Both the position numbers and the translations under genes were made by a program. Shown one piece after another: positions 1 to 14,807 of a DNA stretch of 64,000 nucleotides (position 1 is its first letter; each line of letters starts with the position of its first letter). This DNA is from Blastocrithidia nonstop (Eukaryota; Euglenozoa; Kinetoplastea; Trypanosomatida; Trypanosomatidae): NCBI GenBank assembly GCA_028554745.1, contig JAQOTN010000047.1, positions 186,001 through 250,000 of the forward strand. Direction: 5' to 3'. The notes beneath the pieces are model-generated. The model ran no database searches. It saw only the letters and a list, made by a program, of their open reading frames with translations, and had not been told where the DNA came from.

Positions 1-1
1 A

Positions 2-3000
2 ATTAGCTACGGCTGTGTGGATTTCAGCTGCCTTCACATTCAACGTGGGGTGGCAAATAATCGCACGTTTCATCTGGTCGCCAACGCCGGTACCTGTGAT
101 GCCTATCTGAGTGGGTTAGTTCGAGTCTGTTTGTTTAGCAATGATATTGGACTAGACTACGCCGCCGACACCGCCTTTGAATCCATGTTTGTTGGTCGAT
201 TACGTCGTTATATGATTACCCACATGCCCACCGATCTGCATCGAACACATGTCATTGTGGCCACGCACTTTGATATGTAAAGCTACATGGCCAAGCTAGC
301 GGCGCAGTACGGTGCAGAAGATCCAACCTATGGGGTATACTTTACCATTATTGGCTGCCGTCAGCTTAGGCGAAGTAGTATGCTGTGAAAGTTAAACCCA
401 TATGTGGTGGTACGAATTGGGGTAGATTGTTTTCAGACCAAAGTCGCACGTAAAACGCGTTAGCCCGATTATTTTTAGTTTTGTGAGTTTTTACTACATG
501 ACATTGAAAGCGCCGTGTTAACTATTGTCGTGATGGATCGCACCGATATTGGTCATGATGAGTAAATTGGACGTGCTACTATTCCACTGTGTGATGAGCC
601 ACTAGGTCAGCTTCACCATGACTTTGTCCCGTTACAATCACAGCACCTCAATGAGGCACACAAGAATATCGGCACGGTGGGTTTTAAGTTTACACTGGTA
701 GACTTGTCTCTGGTGGACCGAACACGAGCGGAGTTGCTACGCGATAATTTACGCCTTCGTGAACGAAATGCACACCTGCTTCTCACTGGTCCACCTTCTT
801 CTTCCGAAGGAGCAGGATGGAGTATGATAACACCAAGTCAACGAATGATAACATAACACCACCACCACCACCATCACTCTCAATTGTACACCCCAGCCTC
901 TTCTACGTCGTATGCTGGCATTAGCGGAACCCGATTACCGTCTCAGCGAATGTGATGATCTTCCTCTACTACCGCGTCTCCGGCAATGAATCAAATCTCA
1001 CCACGAGCCACCTCCACCCCATCTGCTGCTGCTGCTGCTACGGCACTGGCCACATCACCGTCAAGTAATCCATTCGCCAATCGATTACGCTACTTGGCCA
1101 GTACGTTTGGTGCGTTTAAGCGAACAAGTGAACGGCTTACCGCCCAGCTAGCGAGAAGTTTGTATCTCACCTCTAATAGTAGTAGTAACAGTATTATGAA
1201 TAGTAAAAATAATGCAAGTAGTTCGAGCAACAACAACAACAATAAGCGGAACGAACACAACGCGTACACCATCACCGCAGCTACCGCCGACACTGATGAT
1301 GATTATGATGATGATATTAATGATAACAACAAGAGTTCCATTAGAAGAAACAACTCACGCTATTGATCTAAAAATGTTAGAAGAGTTAATGCTGCAAATA
1401 CTTCTATTACCACTTCTCCGTCTGCTAATGGTGTTAATAATAAGACAAATACCACACAGAAGAGTCGATTGGCTGGGTATTGACGAAGTATTAGCAACGC
1501 CTTCACCCATAACAAAACCAATAGCAGTGTAAGCAACACAAATAGTGATATTACTACTAATAATAATGCTAGTCAGAGTAAACATAATAGTACAAACCGA
1601 TCCAGCTATCGTAATCGCCTTAATAGCAATAACAATAACAATAATAACTTCGGTAGAAGTAGCAGTAGAGTTAATTTCTATCACAGAGCTAATGATATTA
1701 TACCTGATGGAGAGATCAATGTAAGTATTGGTGGTGGTAATGGTGGTGATGAGTTTGATGAGTAAAGTAATGCTAATTATGACGAACGTGATATTCGAAA
1801 TCTGAATGAGATGGACAATGAACTTGGGTAAAATAGCATAACTCACCATGACGGAGATAGTTTTACTGTAAATACACCGTATTTAGTGTAATCGCCATAG
1901 TGCACCTGACAGCGAGCCAACACACAATACGAAAGTACGAATAACTTGTTGCATGAGCCATTTGAGCCGTTATACAAACAGCTTTCTTAAATCAGTAATA
2001 ATGATAACAATAAAAATAATAAAAATTATAATTCTATTTCATTAACCGACATACCCCCTATTTCGGCTAAACGACGCACCCAAAACTTAATGGATGAGTG
2101 TAATTTAAGCGCCGATGAGATAAGTTCCATTGCGAGTGAAAGCCGGCAATCGAGTATTCAACACACCTATAATAACAACAACACTCACAATAATAATAAT
2201 TATAATGTAATGAATTACTACAGTAACGTCAACAGTAATCGAAGTAGCGAGTACAACTTATCCACACGCTATCAGCCACAACAACAAGAACAACAAACCT
2301 GTCACTCACATCAGTAACACTTCCCGACGGCGGCGGCAAGTGTTATTGTCAACTCTCGCTTTGCACTGTAAACGTGCAGTGGTGGAAGCTCATTACCACT
2401 GCGTCATATTCACACCAAGTGATTACGTGTTCGGGTCTTGTACTGTAAAAATTTATTGCACCGCCGAGGCAATCGACCAAGCCCTTATGTGAAGCTGGCC
2501 ACCATGTACGAAACACACTGCACCAGTACCGCCTTTGACACCTGTCAGCCATAGTACAATGAGTAGTTTATCTTCAAAGTGGATGATATGAACAAAGATG
2601 CACTGCATGTGGTAATTTACACCGATACGCCATATGGCCCACGTAAATTGGGCTGCTGTGTGTTTTCGCTGCACAACATCCCACGCGATAACCCGTGTCA
2701 GCGTCATGCTGCGTTGGTGATAGACCCTAATCAACGCCGAGCCACCTAGTGTGGTTCGATCTTTGTGTTATTGTCCGGGGATGGGTGTGGGTTGGACTGC
2801 CTACCATCACGTGATGCCTAAAACCGACTCCGGTAGCGAGTTCGTGATTTACTTAAGACCAACTTCCCGCGTCAGTTACACCGGCTGGAGTATTATGTGG
2901 GTTAGTTTTGTGAGTGGGAGAGTGTCATCTTGGGTGAGGTGTTTGGGAAACGAGTGGTATAAAGCACCACCTCTACTAATTATTATAATAGTAATAATAA

Positions 3001-6000
3001 TCCGAACAATGAACACACCGCTGCTCAGGTCTAGGTGTACATCTCATAGCTCAACAACATCACCGTGGATGGCTTCTTGGTGGATGGCACATGCACGGTA
3101 CGCCTTTCGGTCTACGGCAAGAAGCAAACCAAGTTACAAACCGTCACAGGGATTGGTGGGACCTTTATTGTCGATCAATCTTGTACGTTAAGCATGAGTG
3201 ACCCACTCACCGCATCGATTCAGATTACTGTAATTTGCAATGGACATGATAAAGCAGGGGTGTGTTATTTATCCCTCTCCGATTTGCACCGAGGTGTACC
3301 ACAGACACGTACCCATGCATTAGTCACGGCAATTCGCTCTGCCAACCCACAACCGTCTGGGTTTATCACCACGACATTGCAAAGTAACAACTATGGCAGC
3401 TTTGCCCCACCGCCGTCGGCGAGTGATGAAACCAAGTACGTTCGATTACGTCGGTACTATAGTAGTTACCTTCACCGTGAACTGGCTACCGTGGATGTGT
3501 TGTACGCCAACATGCTTAACGTGGATGTTCATTTGCAGCGATTGGTGCAGATGTATGGACCATAACCAGGCAGCTATCATCTGCGACTTACCGTAAATCG
3601 TTGCCTTGGCGTCAAACCACGCCATCGCGGTCGGGTTAACCCGTTTTGCATTATTCGGTGTGATTTGTAGTAATTTCGAACCCCAATTGTGTACGGGGAT
3701 AGTGAGTTTATCTTCAATGAAACGTTTGACCTGGTGATTGGTTTGCCTCACCGTGATACGGTGTAACTGACTGTGTTTAATTTTTTTCCCGCTAAAAATG
3801 TGCTGCTGGGCACGACTCATATCCCACTCAATAATATTCGACGTAATGTCAACAATCAGGTACAGCTGCCTATTATTAGTGAGATGGGCACCAAGGCCTC
3901 TGAGGTTAATGGTGCGGTGTAGTTGACCTTGTTTACCAACGACTTTGGACATGACCTGTCATCGTTGCAGTCATTTACACCGAATCGTCAGTTTTCGTCT
4001 TGACTCAATGCACGGGATTCGGTCAATGCGTTTTCGTCTGTCTACGGCAACAACTCGATTTTTTATAATGTTAGCAGCACATTAAATAATTTAAATAATA
4101 TCCTTAATATTAATAAAAGTAGTAGTAATAACAATAGCAATAGTAGAAATGGTGTAGCGAACATTGCCTCTATGATGCTAAACAACACTAAAAACACTAT
4201 TAACAATAGTGGTAGTCATTCCAATCTGTACACGATTAACAGTGTACAAAATCTGAGCCGAACGTTATCTCAGCAAGATCTCAATACCATCACTGCATCT
4301 CATATTACCTCTCCATTACACCACCCAACCATCTCATTCAGCTCACCGACACAGACTAGTGAGCGTCAGATCAATCGACAAGGAACTACAAATGGCATTA
4401 ATCATCTAATCACAAATACAAATAATACTACTAATAATAGTAATTCTACTATCAACAACAACAACGCTAATAATAATCTTCCGTAGTATACTGCGAATTC
4501 AAAAATTGGTATACCTACTACATCATCTTCTTCCTCGCCATCACTGCCACCGTTGACGTTGATGTCTACACAAGTTCCTCCACATTTATCAAATTTATCA
4601 GTAAAGGCACAAATATCAAACAATACCATCAACAACAACAAGACTAATAATTCTGATAGTAATAATAACGCTGCTGTTAGTACAATTGTAAACCAAAAAA
4701 TACCAAACAGTGTAAGTGTACAAAATACGCCTGCGCGCACAAATGTACAAGTCACAATTACTGGTTTTAGTCATTTGCCCAATTTGCACTGCAAATAGAA
4801 AACTAAAAAAAATAATACAAAGAATAAAAAGATTAATGGAAGTAATAATTCACAGATACCACCATTGTTCATTCCACCCTAGTAGAAGAAGTAGGTCTAT
4901 CTACGTATTACGTATCGTAACAAGACACTGCTTCGCACTCCACCAATTGCATGACGTACACTTACCAAGTTAGAGAAGCAACACTTCAGCTTTGAATTGC
5001 CAGACGACAGCAGTGCCACGCTGCGGTAGATTATTACACTGAAAGTTGGTCTCATTCACGTCTTACACCATGAACGACTTTCCATGGCAGATTTTAGTCT
5101 GGCACTGTGTGCTCCATTCAAGTAAACCGAAATGCGCTTGCGGCTGTACGACTAGTCCTTCCAGTTCTTCGCCTTTTGCCACATGCGAGTGGAGATGCCC
5201 GATGCGACTGCACATGTACGCACAGCCAGCAGTGATCGAATGCGTCAGCGTCGTCTACCTCCGTCGCCCATTATGTAACTCATCACAGATGACTTGTGTT
5301 CCTTATTTAGCCGATATAGTCCGAAAGATCTACGGGTGGTGCATGTGATGCTACTTCGAGCAGCACACCTTACCTAGGCACACCGTACACTTCGATTACA
5401 ACTCGCACCATAGATGATTGCCACGGTGTATATTGCCATTCATCACATCACACTGGATGATGATCATCGTAATTACAACATTGCACCATAGCTGTGTAGC
5501 ATTACGGCTAAAGTAGGTAATTGCGAGGTGAGTGCGTGACGGTAGGACTATCATGTGGACAGCAATCATGAAAGTGAAATGGATGAGTTGGACAAGTCAT
5601 TAATTCGATAGAGTGGTCTAAAGTTGATTGCACCATTGCTACGAATAGACATTGCCAATTGATGTGCCACACTACCCATTGCTCCGTCGTCGTCTTCCAC
5701 TAATACACACAAGTATAGTAGTACCAGTCATGTGGGTAATGCACGCCAAAGCACAACACAATCTACACAGGCCATGAATAACTCTCAGTGGGATACAAAT
5801 TATAAAACAAGTAAAGAAGCCAATGGCAAAGGTTCCATGAAGGGCAATCGTAGCAACTTACAAAGTAACATTCTCATGGGCAATGACCCGTTCAATTAGA
5901 ATGAGTTTAACAATAGTAGTAGTAATAATAATAATAACAACAATAGTGGTAGCGGTGACAATAATAGTAATATTAAGGGTAGCAACGAAAATGAATCAAA

Positions 6001-6547
6001 CAATGCCACTTTAATGTTATACGTCAATGCACATCGATAACGAACCAATGAAAATCTCAATGCAATTGGCAACACCACAAAAGGAAACAGAAACAATAGC
6101 AATAATAACAATTGTAAAACACGTTTAGGCGAAGTAGCTGTCTCACTTCGTGCTCTACTCACCCCAGCCTGTTATGCCATGAGAGAGCAACTAACGTTGC
6201 CACTGGTAAATGTACAACGTGAGAGTAACAACATTCACGCTAGATTAGCCGGTTCGATTACCTTTTCCATTCACCCATGTACCTGTGAAAGCTACCCGGC
6301 CCAGCTTCGTTATCCTAAAAGCACCCTCGTAAACTTTAATCGTCCATATGTTCGTTATTATGGATAGCGTATTGCACGTTTCTTGTCACACTACGACGCC
6401 CACGCCGTCTCACGCATTCATGTCACGGTGTATGATGAGTTTGTGGCACGGTGCAGGTGGAAAGATGGACTACCACTGTATTTGGATCAATTAATTGAGC
6501 GGTGAGGCCCCTAGTGTGATGTTGCGGACAAAGTGCCGTAGCTGTAA
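2..6547 (+). CDS. Giant multi-C2-domain protein, 5' end outside the window
   Basis: One frame (codons at positions 2 mod 3) runs unbroken to TAA at 6545 once TAA/TAG are read as Glu and TGA as Trp, giving at least 2,181 residues. Several C2-like beta-sandwich units are visible: about 335-705 (PYVVVRIG followed by a mid-domain EFCEF strand and IGRATIPL), 2398-2790, 3040-3330, 3566-3960, 4890-5150 and 5325-5540. Asn/Ser/His-rich linkers separate them, including eight consecutive His codons near 855. C2 domains bind phospholipid, often with Ca2+, so a membrane-peripheral scaffold is likely; no transmembrane segment was seen. The C-terminal region resembles that of the next gene, which makes them tandem paralogues. 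The terminator is followed by a second in-frame TAA at 6554. Role in the cell is not known to me. Confidence 0.85.
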
Positions 6548-7307
6548 ACAGATTAACAAAAAAAACATACACATCGTTATGAAGATGATAATTACACACA
6601 CATGTGACATTATACATACAAAAACAATATAAGTATAAACCTTTTTAAATTAAATTTATTAGTTTTATATATTACATAAGACGTGATATATTAGTATATT
6701 TGTAAAATGTTTTTTTTTTAAGGTTATAACATTATTACTGTATTTATTTATTATCAGTAAAATAAATCTCTGCGAATTCTTCATAGAAAAAGAACATGTT
6801 TTATGCACAAAATACAATTTACACAAAAATATGTCATGATAATCTGAACAATATCATTCCAATCATTTTTTTTCTCCTCTACTTTTAACAAATACAAGGT
6901 AGTAGGTCAAAACAATCAGCAATCAAACATTTTTTCTTTCTTCGTTCAAACATCTATACACACACAGACATATATATCTATTCTTTCTTTCCTCCTTTGT
7001 TGTGATTTCATAGTCGCCGTTAGCTGTTTGCTCATTTATTGTGTTTGTTATTATTTATTCAAATAATTTGATATTTTATTTAGTTAAAGAGGTAAGTATA
7101 TTTTTACTATTTTGTTATAGTGATTATTTGATTTGTATTTTTTTGCCAGAGTATACAGCAAAGAGTAAATATATCGTTTTATATTTTTTTAGTCTAATAG
7201 TTTGTGAAGACGGTATTTTTTTTTTGAGACAAATTATACTTTTATACATATACACACACAAAGAAAAAGCTCATCAAAGACAATATATTATTCCTGTAAA
7301 TAAATCC
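6548..7307. other. AT-rich intergenic spacer
   Basis: This 760-base spacer is strongly AT-rich and holds short CA and TA tracts. A pyrimidine-rich tract around 6979-7000 precedes an AG at 7012 and fits a trans-splice acceptor for the downstream gene. I see no gene in it. Confidence 0.7.
6979..7013 (+). promoter_or_regulatory. Candidate trans-splice acceptor
   Basis: A run of mostly C and T (TTCTTTCTTTCCTCCTTTG) is followed by the first AG at 7012-7013, about 295 bases upstream of the ATG at 7308. In trypanosomatids the spliced leader is added at the first AG after such a tract. No transcript evidence is available. Confidence 0.45.
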
Positions 7308-10300
7308 ATGTTGCACAACTTTCGCTAACAAAATATTTCACACGTCTCGTAGCGGGTCACGTTGGACGCGGATGAGATTGATGACGAGTGCCCGGCTACT
7401 GTGCCATTACATAACTGATAACAATCTGCCTCAAAACGACACCAACATGATAATGGACTTGACAATAATCACCACCATAACAGACGTCATGAATACAATC
7501 GTAACACACTACACACTCCGTCTACATCGTAACGACGCCATCGATATCATTCACGATCTAGTTTATCTACATCACCAACACATCAAACAACAACAACAAA
7601 TACATCTCTCTCACACTACACACCTTCATCACAGCGTGGCAGACGAGCTACCACTCAATCCTCATACTCTTCCTACTCCTTTACACCAACTTCATAATAA
7701 TCATCATAAGCATCCTCGTCCTTGTCTCCGTATTCGTATTCCTACTCGTACTCGTACTCAAACATGACATCACCCGTGTCAACCTAATCGTTTACGTCCT
7801 ACTAGACTCAGTCGGATTACACACCTATGCATTTATCTTCGCATAATGGAAAGTTTCACTCACAGTCATCCTCTGCATTGATGCAACCACACACATCGAC
7901 ATCATCCACGTCGCCTTTAAATTCATCCAGTGTGCCGCCTACGTCTCATTCTACCATACGACACCCACACAGGTCTCATCGTCATGTTGACAAGCATGTA
8001 AAAGGGAAAGATAAATAAAGCAGAACACAAAGCAGTTTATCTAGTAGAAATAATAATAAAAATAAGTAGCGTAAAGACACTCGTGTTGGTAGGCGTACTT
8101 ATCACCGTGAAGTGCACCCTTTGCCGTTATCGTTCATCAACTAAAACAGACGCATTCCATCCAGTAGACATCATTATCAGCATAATGATAACAATAAAAA
8201 TAATCATAATAATAATAAATATGTACACCGAACCAAATTTATACACAAGTCAAATACATCCCCATCATGATCTACCACATCACCTACAAGAACAACAAGA
8301 AGTAACACCACAAAATAATCTGCAGCTCAATACACACGAAGTAGATCTGCCTTGATGCAGGAAGAGTTGCTTCACCAGCTGCGAGCTCGTGCCACATCTA
8401 CACCTGTTAATCCACCAATACCCAATGTACAATTATAGAAAAATCACTCTACCAATATTGTTGACAATAATAATATTAATAATAACAAAAACAACAATAT
8501 CACTTCAACGCGTTATGTTGATACTCATGAGGAGGATGTACGTACTCAGGTAACAAAACCAATGATGACAACGAACGTTGTGCAATCACAACAACAACAA
8601 CAAGAAGAACAACAACAACGACTACAAAAGACACAAATACCGTTATTGCCCATACAAGAAACTATTGCAGGTGGCAAGTTAGCCAACACATCTGTGAAAA
8701 CACCAGCCAACATATCAAACAGCAACATCAACAACATCAACAACACTGCTAGTAAAGACAATTTAGCATAAATCAAGACAGGTGGGGCAGTACGTGTTCG
8801 CATTCATCAAGCCAGAAATCTATTCAGTAATGTTAGTGCTAATGGTAATAATAATGGTAATAGTATCACAAATAGTACACCTACTGGCACAATCACATCA
8901 TCAACTTCAGTACTTTCTACATTTATTTCCATTCACACACGCAATGAGCGAAGTCGAACTGGAGTTGTGCACCACAGTGCAAACCCTATTTACAATGATG
9001 AGTTTATCTTTCACGTAGACAAGCCATCGTAGGATGCACTGGTGTGTACACTTGTTGCCTTTGATGGCCACAAACAACACGCAAACAAGCGAACATAACA
9101 AAATGTAAAGCAGGGCAAGAAACGTAAAATTGCCTAGTGTGTGCTCTCTTTATAGTATTTACTTTATAAAGTGGAAAGGATGGTGTGAATGCCACTGGTG
9201 CATCACCCCGGTACAGCTTGTGCGTTTACGCAAGGTGAGGTGCTGATTAGCTTGTACTCGTAATAATATGGCTTAGACACAATGCCAAGTTTATAAGATG
9301 AAGATTGGTTTAGACATGAGGCAGGTTTGTTGCTAGCACGTTACATTCCTGCACGCCTGCACCAATTAGACTGATTGGTAGGTCGATTTGTTATGTTTGG
9401 TGAAGTTGGCATTAAACGTATTGAGGTGTTGTGTACGCAATCACAACAGAAGGAAAGGCAATCACTTGATCAGCGACAAAGTAGAACAGTGTACACGAAT
9501 AATGTTGCCAATAGTAGTAGTTTAATTAATGGCGTCTCATTTCATATAACCATCAAAGACGTAGAAGGGCTAGTGTAGCATGATGGCAGACCAGCTCACA
9601 TTTCAAGTTGCTATGCTATTATTACCTCGGTAAACAAAAATGATAACTAAAATAATGTTAACGCATAGGCAGTTCGTCACACGTCATTGTTAGCGAGTGA
9701 GTTATCTTTGCTACAAATCCCAGCTGCACGTGAGCGTCCTTATTTCCAGAAACAAACACGAACTACGCGATATCACCGACGGGCAACTATTAATTAAAAA
9801 TTTGAGTGTCATGTGCATAACCCACACACTGACAGTGTCAACGTGGCAATCTATCACGCTGCACGTAAATTAGGTGAAGCGTAAATCGGGTTAATCAATT
9901 TGAAAGCTAACACGACCCGACACGTACGGTTAATGCTTGTGCATGCCGCAGGTACCGGTGATGCGTGTGTGGCTGGACACGTCAATGTACATGTACGTTC
10001 ATCACACTATACATCCGCTAAATGTGTGAGCGATTCATAATAAAGTGCTATTCGTGAACGGGTACAGGCCTTTTTGTGAACCCGAGCCCGAGATGAACTT
10101 CATCGCTTGGACCCAATTGTGGGGAACGTGATAGACGATGATGCATTTATGCATGGATGGGTGTAGGTCTACGGTCCATAGCCTATTATTCATCAAATGT
10201 GTGTAAATGTAAAGTGGTGTGCGAATTGCCTTTGTTCTAATAATAACAACACTACTACAGGTGTTGTACAGAAGCGTGATGGTGGCTTTGTAGGAAATAG

Positions 10301-13300
10301 TAACACTAATATAGGTATTTCAAATAACTGAAGATTTACACAAGGTAGGACCAGTAGTAGTGGTAGTAGTAGTACTAGGCGAAACACATTGGTGCCTGCA
10401 CTCCCTAACATACAAATAAAATGTCATGTTCAGATTAATTGTGGTCCACTGATGTACCGTACTGCGGCGTCCATTTACCGCAACGGCGAAGTGGTCTTTC
10501 ACGATCCCATTACCATTAAAGTGTTTGATGTCTAGCACGATGTATTACAGCTAATACTCATCGCATAAGATGACGTGGTGCTGCCACTACGGGCACTAGA
10601 CATGCAACAAATATTATTCGGAAGTGATCTACGTAGTGGTAACATGAGGAACATGAATGAAATAGATGATGAAGAGGAAATTGGTCGAATTGAAATGGCA
10701 CTGTGTACATTGTCTGGTCCAGCTTCTACTACACGACGAGTTTTACCGTTGGTGCTGGCCGCGGGGACGTTGATGGCGTGTGTACAAGGTGAGATGGGTG
10801 TTGAACTTACACCACGTGATTTTGGTGTAGCCCTACCTACTAGTAGTATGACTACATAGACTACAAATGATGCTTCTACTGCTAATACTAAGGCTGTTGT
10901 GGTGGATAAGGAGTGCAACGAAAATGAAAAGAAGCTGTTTGCGCTGCTTGACATGTTACTATAACGAAGTAAGCCATAGCTGCTACACAGACTACCATAT
11001 CTTATTGAGACACATGTACTATACAACCCGCCTTCATTATCGTTATCCTCACAGGCAAATACGCTCATAACATAGACAACTGGAGGAGCACAAACTAATA
11101 ATGAATTAGCATCAGTATAGCAGCAACACAAAGACGGTGGGGAAAGAGGACGATCGTCGATCAATAAAGCAGAAATAAATTCGTTATTGGCAAATAATAG
11201 TAAAGTAATCCGTGAATGGTGCCTGCCTGACGTATATCCTGTAATAAATAGTGGTGGTTCTACCATTAATAACAATATTAATATTAATAATAATAATAAT
11301 ACCGCGGTCGCACCGATGATAATACGTGTGCTTGGTTTGCATGACTTTCATGAAACTGGTGAGGTGTATGTCAAGTGCTTCTTGAATGGACAAGATAACA
11401 TGTTAATGAAAACGCACTACAAGAAGAGTGCCGCTAACGTTGATTTTAACATTGATGACGAAAATGAGAGCACCACCACATTGTTTGATGCTCTTCGTTC
11501 CACTTTAACGTTTATTGTTGTTCAGCGTCGAACCTGACGTCAGGGTAAGGAGCTGGCGAAAGTAGAGATATCTTTACGTAATATGGTAAAAGGTGAATGA
11601 AACACACTGTGAATTCCATTTTTTGCAATTACAAAGGGGAATGATGTTAGTGGAAGACATGGTAGCAGGAGCAACAGTAACAACAGTAGCAGTAGTAGTA
11701 GTTTCCCATTTGCATCTTCCTCTACCTATTCATCTTCGCCGTTGTACATGTCGTCTGCTGCCCTTGGGACTGGTGCTAATCGTACAAATTTCAATGGTAA
11801 TTCACACAATGCTGCATCACGCAGCCGGTCTGTGTTTAATGTACTGTACACATCCAAGCCTATCAAGGGAAATGTTATGCCCGATGTACTTCAGGCACAC
11901 ATTCAGCGAAGTCATTGTGCGATCTTACCACTCGGTGTACTGGGCATCTCATTACAATCTTTGGCCTTTCCATAAACTACGGTAACCATATACAGGCCTG
12001 TAGAAACCGTTACTACTACTGCTACAACCACACCACGTAAAAGTTATCAGCGCTCTTCTGCAAATAACAGCAGTAACTACAATAATACTAACAATAATGC
12101 AACAAAGACAAATGCATCTAATGAGAAAACCGATGTGTTTCAGGCAGTGCTGTACGATGTGTCGACCCTGCTAGCCAAACACCGTCCACAGTAACTGAGC
12201 CGAGTACAACCTCTCATCTCTCGCTGCCGCTCTCTGAAAGACGCACACGGTGAGTTACGAGCGTGGATTTGTAAATAGTTAGCGGTGTAGACTACCGTGT
12301 ATTTACACATTGACGCCATTGAGATGCAAACCAATGACGGTGCAGTACAAGAGATGAGTGGTGGGGTAGCCGTGTAGGCCTCATTCAACAGTGGCGCAGA
12401 TAAACAGCAAACGTACAAGACGATAGAGTTTGCCAATGATGTAATTCATCAACGTATTTACTACCCACCACTTCGACTTGACTTTGCCAACCCATTATCT
12501 TCATCAGCTTCATCAGCTTCTTTACCTTTGCCATCAAATGGAAATATAACAACATTATCGAATACATCATTGGTACAAGGCACAAATATTCGTTCAAGTA
12601 GAGTACGTAATGATTTAAAAAGTAATATTAATAGTAGCAGTAAACATATTCACGATTACCTAGTTCAAGCGGTGGATGACAATGATGCTAATTACTTGTA
12701 CTATAATAACACTATTAGTGGTTCTTCTCATTTGCTTGCCCCATTTCCGTCATTATAGATAAAGTTGATAGGCACACGACTAAACAAGTAACTGAAAGCG
12801 TTGACTGCTCAGCGCATAAAAGCATTACAGTCAACTCAGAAAACATAATTTACATCAAGTGTAAATTCTGTCAGTTCATCTAAATAAAAAGAACAACAGG
12901 CACACAAACAAAAAGGCAAAACTCGTCGTGGAAGTGAGAACACACTAAGTGCGTACGTAAATAATAGTAGTAATACTACCACTACTACCAACAACAACAC
13001 TGATACTACTAATAATGTAGAAAATACAAAGAGTGCATTCGATTCCAATCTACTCTTGTCCTCTCCATGTTACAGCGGTGAGATTGGCAAAGTGCACTTG
13101 TCACTACGAGCCTTGTTGACTTCAAATTTGTATTCACTTGGTTAACGGGTGTGCGTTCCTGTAATTCGGCCTTACCCTGCCGCAAGCAACAAACCGGCAG
13201 AGGTGATTGCATCTGTCACGTTTCACATTTCGTTACCGATGTTTGAGAAACTACCACCATGACTCAAGCTGTCTTCGCGGAATGTGCTACAGAATATCAT

Positions 13301-13841
13301 ACCAGATGCTATCAAATACTACAAGCAGCGTATTGAAGCCTATTTGCGTGACACGTCCGTTTCATCATTGACAAACTTCCATCATGTGTTTTTTGAACGA
13401 GATGTGGCTCAGGGCATCTGACCTGTTTCACTGCCTGCGTGATTAGATACACTGTAACGCACTCATGGTGCAACCATTGCAAATGATCCTGTACCACGTC
13501 CTGTGCTACCGATGGCGTTAGTGAACGAAGCCAAACAAATACAACAACAACAATTATAGCAACGTAATGAATTAGTGAACAGCAGCACCACTACAAATAC
13601 CAATATTAGTAATTCATCTAGTAAGAAAACGGTCAAGATAAATCAAAGCAGTATAAGTAACAGTGGCAACATTAACAACACTAGCAGTATAAATAGTCGC
13701 ACATCACACATTAATCTAACATGGGCTGATCGCACAAAGGCAGAGGCAGGCAACAGAACGACAATAAATTGTCAAATGTAGACTACCAACAACAATGCTA
13801 TCATTAACAATTCTCATAGCAACAGTGTTAACGCAATGTAA
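7308..13841 (+). CDS. Giant multi-C2-domain protein, tandem paralogue of the upstream gene
   Basis: A single frame runs from ATG 7308 (M-L-H-N-F-R-E) to TAA at 13839, about 2,177 residues, with many in-frame TAA/TAG and TGA codons. The first 450 residues are Ser/Thr/His/Tyr-rich. C2-like units appear at about 8775-9240 (NPIYNDEFIF strand), 9522-9980, 10185-10840, 11310-11620 and 11850-12400, separated by Asn/Ser-rich stretches. The C-terminal part (about 13080-13480) shares LSLRALLT, a KYY..RI..YL segment and a following WLDTLERTHG-like segment with the preceding gene. That supports duplication followed by divergence. Two more in-frame TAAs follow the terminator (13848, 13860). Likely a peripheral membrane or lipid-binding scaffold; exact role unknown. 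Confidence 0.85.
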
Positions 13842-14807
13842 AGCATGTAACTAAACTCATAATTTGCTAATTAATATAGTAAAAATACTAAATATTATTT
13901 ACAGAAAGAAAAAGTATGTTAATAATTTTTTTTTGGATAATTTTTATTTATATTGTTTGTCATCTTTGTTGTACACCTGTAGAGTTGCTTTGGCCAAAGT
14001 ATTGTAAGTGCAATGCTTGTGACAATAATGTCTAATACTTCAATACTTTAGTTCTTGTAATATTTGTACATTTTGTTCTTTTCTTATTTATAGATTAGTA
14101 CAGTATAACAGGTGTATGATTAAACTTCAATATTAACAATCGCACAAAAAAAGTATTATAGTTATTTTTTTTATTGCAAATTGCACGTTTATAAGTAATA
14201 AATTATATTAACACCGTGTTTTTTTTTTGAAATTGCCTTTTTGCAAGGTGATTAAGTGAAGCAATTATATATATGTATAGAGTAATGCACGAACGTTTAA
14301 TAAAGCTTGAAGTTAAGGTGAAGTTTTATTTTCAATGCAGGTGTTGAGTGTACAAGTGTTTTAGTGTAATTATGTTGTGATTTTTCGATATTTTTTTGTT
14401 CACTTTTAGTAGTACCTTGTCTTTTAGTGCTTGTATATTGTGCGCGACTGTATTATATGTATTTTCTATTTATTAAATTTATATATATACATATTTCTCA
14501 TGTAAAAAACAATGTGCAATCAGAAAATGTATTGATAGGCATTATTATAGTATTTAGTTAATGCAAATATACATATATTTAATAACAATATCTACTGTAA
14601 TATTTTAATCAAGCACGATATAATATTTGAGCTGACACTCCATTAAAACTTTATACTCTCATGTTTATATCATTTTTTTTCTTCGTTGCAATTTTATCGC
14701 GTGTTAAAATTTTTGCAATCATTTTTGTGGTAATAAAGTAAAAAGTCTTGTTAACATTCACATTTAGTACGAGTATTGAAGGCAAATAAAACAAAAAAAT
14801 AATATAG
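13842..14807. other. AT-rich intergenic spacer
   Basis: About 970 bases, very AT-rich with several T runs and TATATA tracts. No gene-like reading frame or RNA gene was recognised. It presumably holds the 3' UTR of the C2 gene and the 5' UTR and splice acceptor of the next gene. Confidence 0.65.

Noticed and set aside
2753-2762. GGTTCGA-like T-loop sequences suggesting tRNA genes
   Set aside because: They lie inside coding frames and no acceptor stem or anticodon arm could be paired around them.
7372-7767. A 131-codon open frame overlapping the start of the second C2 gene
   Set aside because: The frame beginning at ATG 7308 continues without a break into the C2 domains, while this one stops and has no continuation.
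10532-11275. Long minus-strand open frame of about 247 codons, and similar ones near 1355-1849 and 33253-33834
   Set aside because: They lie opposite well-supported plus-strand genes. Their Ser/Leu/Val-rich composition is what reverse-complemented Asn/Ser/Asp codons produce.
1-13841. Interpretation of the many in-frame stops as decayed pseudogenes
   Set aside because: The stops fall at conserved Glu and Trp positions in housekeeping genes, frames stay intact over kilobases, and almost no frameshifts occur.
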